DNA of 64,000 nucleotides from Amyelois transitella (taxonomy: Eukaryota > Arthropoda > Insecta > Lepidoptera > Pyralidae), in the NCBI RefSeq assembly GCF_032362555.1, contig NC_083531.1:3844001-3908000 (forward strand). The letters run 5' to 3'. Shown one piece after another: positions 1-11,600 of this stretch. A program made the translations under genes and the position numbers. The notes under the pieces are model-generated. The model was not told where the DNA came from. It saw nothing but the letters and a program-made list of their open reading frames with translations, and did no database searches. The stretch's first letter is position 1, and each line of letters opens with the position of its first letter.

Positions 1-141
1 ATGGGCTAGCAACCTGTCACTATTTTAATCTCAATTCCATCATTAAGCCAAACAGCTGAACGTGGCCTATCAGTCTTTTCATATCTGTTGGCTCTGTCTA
101 CCCCGCAAGGGATATAGACGTGATTGTATGAATATATATGT
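1..141 (+). repeat. Family A repeat (CATA/TATG-tailed), cut by window edge
   Basis: This entry defines family A. A full copy (about 260 bp) starts GTGCCGTGTGGTTCCCGGCA, which can fold on itself, and runs through ACTCCATCTCTTTCCCATGG, AGGCGATGGGCTAGCAACCT and TCTATCATTAAGCCAAACAG. The internal hairpin CAGTCTTTTCAAGACTG and CCCCGCAAGGGATATAGACG follow, and it ends in TATG repeats. There are no terminal inverted repeats, no reading frame and no clear target duplication. Confidence 0.85.
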
Positions 142-389
142 ACTACTAAATATTGTGTAATATAAAATTATGCTTTTTTCCTTATTATTTCCCTGAGGAT
201 AGGCAGAGACTACATCTCCCGACTTCTCGGGTCTCGTAGTGAAAATAAAAAAAAACGTTGTTAATTATAGTTTATTATTGAAATAATTACAATGTTCACC
301 TTTGATTAACAATTAATCTGTCATATTGTGCGTTACGTGCAAATAAACGTGTAAGAAGAGCAAATAAATATGTATAGGTAACGTTACTA

Positions 390-575
390 GAGGCCGCCCG
401 CGACTTCGTCTGCGTGGAAACCCTATCAATCCCGCGGGAACTATATGTAGCCTATATGTTATTCTGGGTCTTACCTACTAAATTTCATCGTAAACGGTTC
501 AGTAGTTTTTGCGTGAAAGAGTAACAAACATCCATACTGACATACAAACTTTCGCATTTATAATATTAGTAGGAT
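390..575 (-). mobile_element. Helitron-like element, second type (family C)
   Basis: This entry defines family C. The plus form starts TCCTACTAATATTATAAATG, contains ACTCTTTCACGCAAAAACTA and CCCGCGGGATTGATAGGGTT, and ends GCGGGCGGCCTCTAG. It shares the start and GACGAAGTCGCGGGC end with family B, not the middle. Confidence 0.8.
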
Positions 576-727
576 TTTATTGAAAATAAAAAAAAATGTA
601 AGTGTTGCATATTACAGAAGTCAAAAAAAAAAATTAACAATATTTTGTTACATCAAATCATATTTTTCATTAAGAAGTCCCTAAGTACATATGCATGTTT
701 TTTAAAAGAAATTTGGTAAGTAAATAA

Positions 728-840
728 ATGCTTTATTGTTCACTAAAGGAGTACATTACAAATATAAAACAGTACAGTACAAAGGCGGGCTTATCCCTGA
801 GTGGGATCTCTTCCATCCAACCTGACAATAAAAGGATCAC
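728..840 (-). mobile_element. Same non-LTR 3' end, diverged
   Basis: TACAAAGGCGGGCTTATCCC present. Confidence 0.6.
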
Positions 841-927
841 ATACAAAATTGAGGCAAGGGTGACCAACAGTTCATTTACGAGTACAATTTAGAGTTTGGT
901 CTTAAGTTATTTCTGTTTTATTATATA

Positions 928-1195
928 CTAGCTGTGCCCGCGACTTCGTCCGCGTGAAATAGTTATTTTGGGCATCATTGAAGCCCTCAAGGATGAATAA
1001 CTTTCCCCGTTTTTTTTTCACATTTTCCATTATTTCTTCGCTCCTAATAGCTGCAGCGTGATGTTATATAGCCTAAAGCCTTCCTCGATAAATGGTTTAT
1101 TTAACACAAAAATAATTTTCCAATTCGAACCAGTAGTTCCTGAGATTAGCGCTTTCAAACAAACAAACTCTTCAGCTTTATAATATTACTATAGA
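928..1195 (-). mobile_element. Non-autonomous Helitron-like element (family B)
   Basis: This entry defines family B. The plus form starts TCTATACTAATATTATAAAG, contains AACGCGCTAATCTCAGGAAC and ends GCGGACGAAGTCGCGGGCAC then AGCTAG before a T. The TC start, CTAG end and A/T flanks fit Helitrons; no coding capacity. Confidence 0.8.
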
Positions 1196-1439
1196 TTTTT
1201 TCATAGCAAGCCAATTGCTAATATAATTTGGTAAACATTGCATTTAATAAAAAAGTGTGAGTTAATTTTTACAAAGAAACTCTTCCTCTTCGTATCCTTA
1301 AAAAGTAATGCAAAATATATTAATAAAATATTTAAAAAAAAATTTTATAAAAATTATCACAAGTCAAGAAAAATATGAGATAAATAAAAAAAAAACTAGC
1401 AAGAAAAGTTAGCAGTAAAATTTTATAAATGCAATTTTT

Positions 1440-1511
1440 TCAGTTCCAATTTTCAAAATACTGTTTGAAGGCGGTGGGCTCTAAACCTTCCGGAACTTTT
1501 GACACGTGCAC
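1440..1511 (-). CDS. Gelsolin-like exon 10, C-terminus and stop
   Basis: Encodes [20 protein letters not shown] and NWN then TGA. The E-P-T-x-F-x-x-x-F pattern near the end is typical of a gelsolin repeat terminus. Confidence 0.93.
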   Translation of the reverse strand: MHVSKVPEGLEPTAFKQYFENWN

Positions 1512-2576
1512 CTGAAAAATAAAGAACATTAAGTATAAAAAAGTTTTAAATTTTTTTTTAATTTTTTTTTTAATCTTGTCATAATTAATATTTAACAATT
1601 TATCAATTCACGAAAAAGTTTCAATTTTTTTTTTTATTATTTTAATCTTGTCATAATTAATATTTAAGAAAAAAAAAACACAGTCCACGGATCCATGAAT
1701 CCAATACGGGTGAGGTTCCCCTGCAAAGGTTGCGGAGGTCAGACGGGAGTCGCTTCGTGTGAAAACCTGACTCACCCAATACAGAATCCTGGATCGTGGT
1801 TACAGGGGGACCTTTTCATTTTATTGTGTAACACATAGTTACGTCTACATCCCTTGCGGGGTAGACAGAGCCAACAGTCTTGAAAAACTGAAAATCCACT
1901 GTTTGGCTTAGTGGTAGAATTGAGATTCAAATAGTGACAGGTTGCTAGCCCGTCGCCTAAAAAAGCATCCCAAGTTTGTAAGCCTATCCCTTAGTCGCCT
2001 TTTACGACATCCATGAGATAGAGATGTAGTGGAACGATTCTTTTTTTAATATTGGTGCCGGGAACCACACGGCACCATTTGATAAACTAAAAAAAAATTA
2101 TACATTTCATCAAATATTAATCTTACCCAATGCGGTAAGTTGTGGGCTTTCAAATACTGCTGCGCTCTGTTCATAGCCTCGGCTTTCTCCTGCATAAAAA
2201 AAAAAAATAATTTTTAATAGGAATGATGACAATTTTATTTTTTGTTTTGGTTTTAATTTAGTTTCAGAACAACTAAAACATTGCTCAATTAACAATTTAG
2301 TTAAATTTATTAGTGAAAACCTGTATTATATTTAAAAACCGATATTAAATAAAAATAAAATACATTAAGAAAATACCTTTTCATTAGATTGCTTGCCGAC
2401 CCAAACGTATATGCCGCTGCTGCCGGTGTCCAATACATAGCATTCCTGTAAAATTTATTATAAAATATATCAATCAATCAATAAAATATTTTATTTTCTC
2501 TCAAATCTCAAGCAGTAATTACATAACATACCCCCCACCCCCCAACCATCACTTGTGGTTAACATAACTCATGGTA

Positions 2577-2608
<32 letters not shown>

Positions 2609-5600
2609 TGATATATATATATATATATATATATTGAGATACCATGAGTATCATATATATATACATATATATATATATATATTCTGATATATAGATAAAT
2701 CTAAAAATAAAGTAAAAATTAAGAAAGTTTGCTAAGAAAAGCAAGAAGTGTGAACAGTGAAGAGTGAACGCTGGTTTTTTTTCGTTTCCATGTATGTTAT
2801 TTATTATTTTTTTACTTTTCAAGTGAATTAATCATTCATATTGTTGTCTTGTATTAAAATTGTTCTTATTAATTATTTTTTATTGATATTAGGAGTACCC
2901 GTAATCGTCGAATATGCATGGAAAGAGTAATGAGTGTGGAGGAAGCGGGTGAGGTCTGTAAGGATCGTAGCGAATAAAAATCCATAGTCTCTGTCTACCC
3001 CAATGGGAGACAGGCTTCTTATTAAAAAAAAATAGTTTCGCCAACCTGGCTGTTCAGCTGGTCCTGCGTCAATGGCGCCGGGAGTTTCGTAATCTTCATA
3101 GAGCCAAAGTTGTCTGAAATTTCACTGAGTGACACTTCTTTAATATCGCCGCGTTCGAATTCCTGTGTATAGAAAAAAAAAATTAAATTTTTTTTTTTTT
3201 AAGTTTGTAGTTTAGGGTTTTTTTTTAATTAGGCATATTTAGTAATAGACATAAAGACGTGTTTATTTAGTATAACTTAACAATGTGTATTAATTAATGA
3301 AAAAAAAATACATACATACATATGTTCACGTCTATATCCCTTGCGGGGTAGACAGAGCCAACAGTCTTGAAAGGACTGAATAGCCACGTTAGGCTATTTG
3401 GCTTAATGATAAAAAAAAACATTTATATTATACACCCTGTATAGATTATACAGGTTGAAATTTTATTGGTAAAGGAATTTGTTAACGATGGATGGTCATG
3501 TCAGATAAAGCACGAACGTGCGGTTAAAAAATCACATCTTCTATAGTTCTAACAAACAAGATGTGTGGTGTATCGTGTTACATATTTTAAAAAATTAGAA
3601 AATTATGAACACTATCCATGTTTTTGTCGGTTAATTAGATAAAATGTTAACCAGAATCAAATACAGAGTACACCCTTGCAACATGCAACGAGATTTACCA
3701 GACACCCTGTATATCTAAAGATCATATAGCGTATAATTTTGAAGAAATAAGGAAGTCATAAGAAGGTCTAGGGCGATTCAGGGATAGGCTTACAAACTTG
3801 GGATTCTTTTTTTAGGCGATGGGCTAGCAACCTGTCACTATTTGAATCTCAATTCTATCATTGAGCCAAACAGCTGAACGTGGCCTATCAGTCTTTTCAA
3901 GGCTGTCGCCTCTGTCTACCCCGCAAGGGATATAGACGTGACCATATGTATGTAAGTAAAGTTACCTCATCATCCCCGCCTTCTGAAGCATCAGCAACGG
4001 AATCCAAGTCTCCAGAGCCGAGCGCTGAGAAGAACTCTTCCGTGTCATTGCCACTAGAGAACGGATCTACGAAGATATAAATAAATAAATACATACGGGA
4101 CAAATTACACTGATCGAGTTAGTCTCGAAGTAAGTTCGAGACTTGTGTTACGAGATACTAACTCAACGATACTATATTTTATAATAAATACTTATATAGA
4201 TAAACATCCAAGACCAATCGCAGGCGCAGCGGTAGTGCGCTTGTCTGTATCACCGGAGGTCCCGGGTTCGAATCCCGGCCAGGGCATAATGAGAAACGAA
4301 CTTTCTCTGATTGGCCTAGGTCATGGGTGTTTATCTATATATTTATTATAAAATATAGTAACTTACTTCGAGGTTAACTCAATCTGTGTAATTTGTACCG
4401 TAACAAAAAAAAAAAAGAAAAAAACAGAAAAACTTCTTTTCCCATCATGTTCTGGCCGGGATTCGAACCCGGGACCTCCGTTGTCACAGACAAGCGTAAG
4501 TACTACTGCTGCGCCACAGAGGCCGTCATGAATTAATTATAATCTAATATATCTAATACTAGCTGTGCCCGCGACTCCGTCCGCGTTGAATAGTTATTGT
4601 GCATTTTTTTCGCACATTTTCCATTGTTTATTCGCTCCTTATATTTGAATTGAAGCGTGATGTTATATAGCCTAAAGCCTTTTCGATAAATGGTCTATTC
4701 AACACAAAAATAATTTTTCAATTTGAGCCATTAGTTCCTGAGGTTAGCGCGTTCAAACAAACAAACTCTTTAGCTTTATAATATTAGTATAGATTTATAA
4801 ATCTACTAGCTGTCCCGGCAAACGTTGTTTTGCCATATAAATATTTTTTAAGTTATTTCTTGTTAAAACAACACACAAACAAACATCAACGGCCGCCCTA
4901 ATCTCCAAGGCACCATAGTCATAGCATAAGTTTATTAGAATTCCCTTAGTCGCCTTTTACGACATCCATGGGAATGATATGGAACGGCCCTATACTGAAG
5001 TGTCGGGAACCACACGGCACTTAAATACAACACAAATTATCTTTATCTATACTAATATTATAAAGCTGCGGGGCAGCGGGGAAAATTCATCCTTGAGGGC
5101 TTCAATGATGCCCAAAATAACTATTCCACGCGGACGAAGTTGCGGGCACAGCTGCAGTTGCTCATAAAAAAATGCATATGATAGAAACACACTTTACACC
5201 TTTGAGTGGAAGGAAACCAAACAGGAGATTGGCGTTGGTTGGAAATAAACGGGGAAAATTATTCCACGCGGACGGAGTCGCGGGCACAGCTAGTACCAAA
5301 ATTCAAATTTAAATAAAAAAATTTTTATTCATTATTAAGTATAGGATACTTCGTATCGCTTAATAATTGTAAAAACGTATGGTTCAACAACATTGGTTGA
5401 CGTCAAATAAATTACTTAAAACTAAGTTTACTGCCACTTCCAAGGCGTCAGTGCAGATGAAGCGGTAACAAACTGCACTGCAGCATTTTCTTCAACAACG
5501 TCAACTTCACAATATCAATTAAACTTAGAATAGAATGTGGACGAGAGAATACATTGTTTACCTACCTAATACTCACCTATGTGCCGTGCGGTTCTCGGCA

Positions 5601-8600
5601 CCATTACAAAAAAAGAATAGGACCACTCCATCTATTTCCCACGGATATCGTAAAAGGCGACTATGGGATAGGCTAATAAACTTGGGATTCCTCTTTTAGG
5701 CGATGGGCTAGCAACCTGTCACTATTTGAATCTCAATTCCATCACAAAGCCAAACAGCTGAGCGTGGCCTATCAGTCTTTTCAGGACTGTTGGCTCTGTC
5801 TACCCCGCAAGGGATGTATGACGTATGACGGCCTCTGTGGCGCAGCGGTAGTACGCTTGTCTGTGACACCGGAGGTCCCGGGTTCGAATCCCGGTCAGAG
5901 CATGATGAGAAACGAACTTTCTATGATTGGTCTGGGTCTTGGATGTTTATATATCTAAGTATTTATTATAAAACATAGTATCGTTGAGTTAGTATCTCGT
6001 AACACAAGTCTCGAACTTACTTCGAGGCTAACTCAACCTGTGTAATTTGTCCCGTATATATTTATTTACTAGAGGCCGCCCGCGACTTCGTCCGCATGGA
6101 AACCCTATCAATCCCGCGGGGACTCTGGGATAAAAAGTAGCCTATGTGTTATTCTGGGTCTTCAGCTACCTACATACCAAATTTCATGGTAATCGGTTCA
6201 GTAGTTTTTGCGTGAAAGAGTAACAAACATCCATACATCCATACAAACTTTCGCCTTTATAATAGTAAGTAGGATAGGATGTATGTATGTATATACTCAC
6301 CTATGATCTCCACATTTCCTCTACCGTTATGATCCTGGTCCCGTATCTGATTGGCCACAGATATAGCTTTAATTCTCTCCATGTTTTTCGCTTTATCGCC
6401 GACAAACACGTAAATTGTGTGGTCGATGTCAAGTATGAAGCAGTCCCCTTTGTTCATGGATTCTACTGAGGCTTCCACCTAAAAATACGTACATACAAAC
6501 ATACACAACAACAAACTCTTCAGCTTTATAGAATAGAATAGATTTATTTTCAAAATTGGATACAAGTTTATACACTTAGGATTCCTCTTTTAGGCGATGG
6601 GCTAGCAACCTGTCACTATTTGAATCTCAGTTCTATCATTAAGCCAAAGCTGAACGTGGCCATTCAGTCTTTTCAAGACTGTTGGCTCTGTCTACCCCGC
6701 AAGGGATATAGACGTGACCATATGTATGTATGTATGTATGTATACAAGGTATCACTTATTGACGTCACATCACTTAAATTTAATTATAACTACTGCCGCT
6801 TCCAAAGCGCATGTGTAGAAGAAGCGGCGGAACAAACTACACTGCAGCATTGTCATCGGACGTCAATATACAAATATAGATCTCTTCAATCTAAATCATG
6901 GACGAATGCATATTGTCTACATTAAAAAATATGAATGAATATAGAACTAGTTATTTCAATACGAATATTTCGTCAAATAAATTAAGATAAAGATAAAATA
7001 AAATATGTACACACTGTACAATATATTATAGTAGGTATATAATATTAGTATAGATGGTGCTTGCCGACAATAACAATATATTACAACTTGATGCGACCTT
7101 TCTCTTAAACTGCTTCGCTTCAGACCTGCTTCTGGTGTTCTCGGGCCTCAAGAGATGAAAATCTTGTACATACATACATACATCCATATAATCACGTCTA
7201 TATCCCTTGCGAGGTGGAGCAGAGCCAACAGTCTTGAAAAGACTGATAGGCCACCTTCAGCTGTTTGGCTTAATGATGGAATTGTGATTCAAATAGTGAC
7301 AGGTTGTTACATCGGAGAAGAATCGCAAGTTTATTAGTCTTTCCCTTAGTCGCCTTTTACGTCATCCATGGGAAAGAGATGGAGTGGTACTTTTTTTACG
7401 TGCCGAGAACCACACGGCACCTAGAAATGTTTGCGGAAATTCGGGGATTTGTGGTTTTAGGATTGATTTTTGAAACTAACTTTTCCGTATAGTGCTAATT
7501 AAGCATTCAGTCAGCTCTTTAAACTAAGTCCTTAAGATTTTACCATAACTGGTTAGAAGAGGCATCTAACTTCTTCCTGCAAAGTGTATAAGGTCTTTGG
7601 ACTACTAATTGGCTGTTTCCTCACCTGCCGAACCCTGACATTCTTCTAAACCTTGATATGGAAGAGCCTCTTAAAACTAAGTCCTCAAGATTTCAACAGA
7701 AATGGTCACAAAAGGCATCTAACTCCTTCCAGCAAACTTTATAAGGTCTTTGGTCTACTAATTGGCTATTTCCTCACCTGCTGAAACCTGACATTCCTCT
7801 AAACCTTGATATGGAAGAGTCTCTTAAAACTAAGTCCTAAATATTTCACCAGAACTGGTCACAAAAGGCATCTTACTTCTTCCAGCAAACTTTCTAAGGT
7901 CTTTTTTTTAGACAAATTACACTGATTGAGTTAGCCTCGAAGTACATTCGAAACTTGTGTTACGAGATACTAACTCAACGATACTATATTTTATAATAAA
8001 TACTTATATAGATTAACATCCAAGACCCAGGCCAATCAGAGAAAGTTCTTTTCCCATCATGCCTTGACCGGGATTCGAACCCGGGACCTCCGGTGTCACA
8101 GACAAGCGTACTACCGCTGAGCCACGGAGGCCGTCAAACTTTATGAGGTCTTTGGTCTACTAATAGGCTGTTTCCTGCTACAACTAGTTGGCTGATTCCT
8201 CACCTGTCTAACCCTGACATTCCTCTTGCCCTTGATCTGGAAGAGTCTCTTCTCAGCGCCAGCATTGATGGTCACGTGGCTGAACCCTGACACATGCCCT
8301 CCGTCCATATAACGGATAGCTACGAATCAAACATGTTAACAAAAGTTATAAGAGTTAAAATCTTGTTGACTTGGAATCCTTTTGGGCTAGGATATAATCA
8401 AGTTTTTATCCCTTACGGGGTAGACAGAGCCACATTTAAATCGCAGCAATAGTTTTTCTAGGATGTAAAGAGAAGAAAAAGAAGAAAGAGTTTTGTCTGT
8501 TAATAATGGCTGCTTCTAACCGACCAAAAGAGGAGGAGGAGGTTTGAAGCAGCCAGCGAAATTAAATCATTTTTCTGCTCTTCTGTTTTACCGTTCGCTA

Positions 8601-11600
8601 TTACCTGGTGCCGTGTGGTTCCCGGTACTAATATAAAAAAGAATAGGACCACTCCAACTATCTCCTATAGTTCTCGTAAAAGGCGACTAAGGGAATGGCT
8701 TCTAAACTTAAGATTATTTTAGGCGATGGGCTAGCAAGCTGTCACTATTTGAATCTCAATTAACGTGGCCTATCAGTCTTTCAAGACTGCTTGCTCTGTC
8801 TACCCCGCAATGTATATAGACGTGATTATACGAACGAATGAACGAATTACCTGGTGGGAAATAGTCCAAGATGAATGAACTATTAAATGCTCCTGTATAT
8901 AATTTTGTGTACATAAATAAATAAATATATACGGGACAAATGTGTAATTTGTCCCTTATATATATTTATTTATTTATTTATTAAATAAATAACGAATTAC
9001 CTGGTGGGAAATAGTCCAAGAACTGCCTAGATTCATAACCCTGGGTCTCTCTGTGCTGCACAGCAGCCCCCTGGAACTGGTTATCATCGAGGTTCACTGA
9101 CAAAATGGCGGCCGCGCCGGCTTCATCTTGAGACGTGTTACTACCCAGCCAGAAGTGAATGTCCCAGTTCAGGTTTGGTACTTGTCCCGATGTCTGGGTA
9201 AATCGATGTTTAGGTCAGCACAGAGGTGGAAATTAGGGGTTTGGTAACGTTACGTAATTAACACTTAAAGTAACGGTAAATGACGGTTATTTTCAAATAG
9301 TTGTGAGTGATACCGTGATATCTGTAATACATATATACATAAAATCACGCCTCTTTCCCGGAGAGGCAGGCAGAGACTACATCTTTCCACTTGCCACGAT
9401 CTCTGCATACTTCCTTCGCTTCATTCACATTCATAACTCTCTTCATGCAAACTCGGCGGTATATATATAATTATATCTGTAATGTAATTTTATTACGATA
9501 TTAAATAACGTTACTTATATATCGTAACCAATAAACGTAAAAGAATAGCGATACCAATTAACTTTATAAAAATAACGTTACCAATTAACGTAATAAATAT
9601 TGTTACCGATATGTGTAATGAAAATCTGTTCTGATTTATAATATATATATAAAAATAATGGTACTGTTTGTCTGTCGCATCGCAACTGTACGACACGCGA
9701 CGCGATTAGAACTGTGAATCATCGGAAACAGTCGTAACTATACAATCGATACCTTCAACTGTTAACTAATATCATCAATAACGTTATATGAATTTACTAT
9801 AAGAATTTATTATGTAAGTACTTACGTTCAACACGATGTAAGAATCTCCAGAATAAAAGTTGCCGTATTGTTGTTTGGGAACGGGAACCGGTTCGAAATC
9901 CTGGAACAAAATTGCGGTGAACGATTTGGCGGAGGAATACATCGTGATATCCATTAAAAAAGACAATCATCTATACCTGCCGTGTGGTTCCCGGCACCAA
10001 TATTAAAAAGAATAGGACCACTCCATCTCTTTCCGATGGATGTCGTAAAAGGCGACTAAGGATAGGCTTACAAACTTGGGATTCTTTTTAGGCGATGGGC
10101 TAGCAACCTGTCACTATTTGAATCTCAATGGCCATTCAGTCTTTTCAAGACTGTTGGCTCTGTCTACCCCGCAAGGGATATGGACGTGACCATATGTATG
10201 TATGTATGTAATCATCTATACTAATATTATAAAGCTGAAGAGCTTGTTTGTTTGTTTGAACGCGCTAATCTTAGGAACTACTGGTTCGAATTGAAAAATT
10301 CATTTTGTGTTCAATACACCATTTATCGAGGAAGGCTTTAGGCTATATAACATCACGCTGCATCTGTTAGGAGCGAAGCAATAATGGAAAATGTGAGAAA
10401 AACGGGAAAAATTATTCATCCTTGAGGGCTTCAAAGATGCCCAAAATAACTATTCCACGCGGACGAAGTCGCGGGTTTATTTAGTGGTTTATAAATTCGG
10501 CTTGAATTCTTTGTTTAGGCGATGCGGTCTTGCAACCAGCCACTGTTTGAATCTCAATTCTATCACTAAGCCATACAGACGTGGTCATAACCTTTTCAAG
10601 ACTGTAGGCTCTGTCTGCCCCGTAAGGCATAGAGTCGTGTTTATATGTTTGTATTATAAAATGTATTATAAATTCGTGTGGTTTTCAGCACCAATACAAA
10701 AAAGAATAGGAGGACCACTCCCTCTCTTTCCCATGGATGTCGTAAAAGGCGACTAAGGGATAGGCTTACAAACTTGGGATTCTTTTTTAGGCGATGGGTT
10801 AGCAACCTGTCACTATTTTAATCTCAAGTCTATCATTAAGCCAAATAGCTGAACGTGGCCATTCTGTCTTTTCAAGACTATGGCTCTGTCTACACCGCAA
10901 GGGATATAGACCATATGTATGTATTATTATAAAAGCAGTAATATAAAATAGAAATTGGCATCAGTAATACCACGGTACCGCACGCGTCTCAGAAACAGTA
11001 AACCAAGAATCATGAGTTTAGGAGTAATCTTAAAATAACATGAAACGGTATGTTATGTTGTGACAGGCAAGACCACCTAGAGTTATGTTCGTTGTGTGAT
11101 GGACATTGTGCGTTGAATTTTAGACTAGCTGTGCCCGCGACTTCGTGCGCGTGGCTTAGTTATTATGGGCATCATTGAAGCCCTCAAGGATGAATAATTT
11201 TACCAGTTTTTTTAACATATTCTTTTTTTTTTCATAGAAAAAGAAGAAGAATCCCAAGTTGATATATATATCCTTTAGTCGCCTTTTACGACATCCATGG
11301 GGAAGAGATGGAGTGGTCCTATTCTTGTTTCTATTGGTGCCGGGAACCATATTAGTATAGATTAGCTTTAGCGTTAGCATTAGCTAGATTAGAAATCAGA
11401 ATAAAATAACACTTGTGTATTCTTCGGTACGTTTACGAATCTCATCTTCAATCTCATTCATCAATTCAAATTCATACATACAATCACGTCATTATGCCAT
11501 ACGGGGAAGATAGAGCCAACCCAAAAGACCCACAAAGAGCGAAAAGCCACATTCAGCTGTATGATTTAATGATGTAAATGAGACTCAAATAGTTGCTAGC

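Larger units (their letters stand above)
7515..7906 (-). repeat. Tandem duplication in the gelsolin-like intron 4, with decayed exon 4 ends
   Basis: Units of about 153 bp start near 7515, 7668 and 7821. Two contain copies of the exon 4 3' end plus donor (7622-7672 and 7775-7825). Both copies share a TAG in the coding frame and lack an acceptor. Confidence 0.85.

Noticed and set aside
2578..2690. Small protein rich in Ile-Tyr
   Set aside because: Translation of an AT microsatellite.
5829..5905. tRNA gene candidate with A and B boxes
   Set aside because: The head repeats several times in the window, always with the same non-tRNA tail (TTGAGTTAGTATCTCGTAAC), and cannot fold as a complete tRNA; it is a SINE.
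7155..7492. Overlapping short frames with recurring peptides such as [21 protein letters not shown]
   Set aside because: These peptides recur across the window because they are translations of family A; not conserved small proteins.
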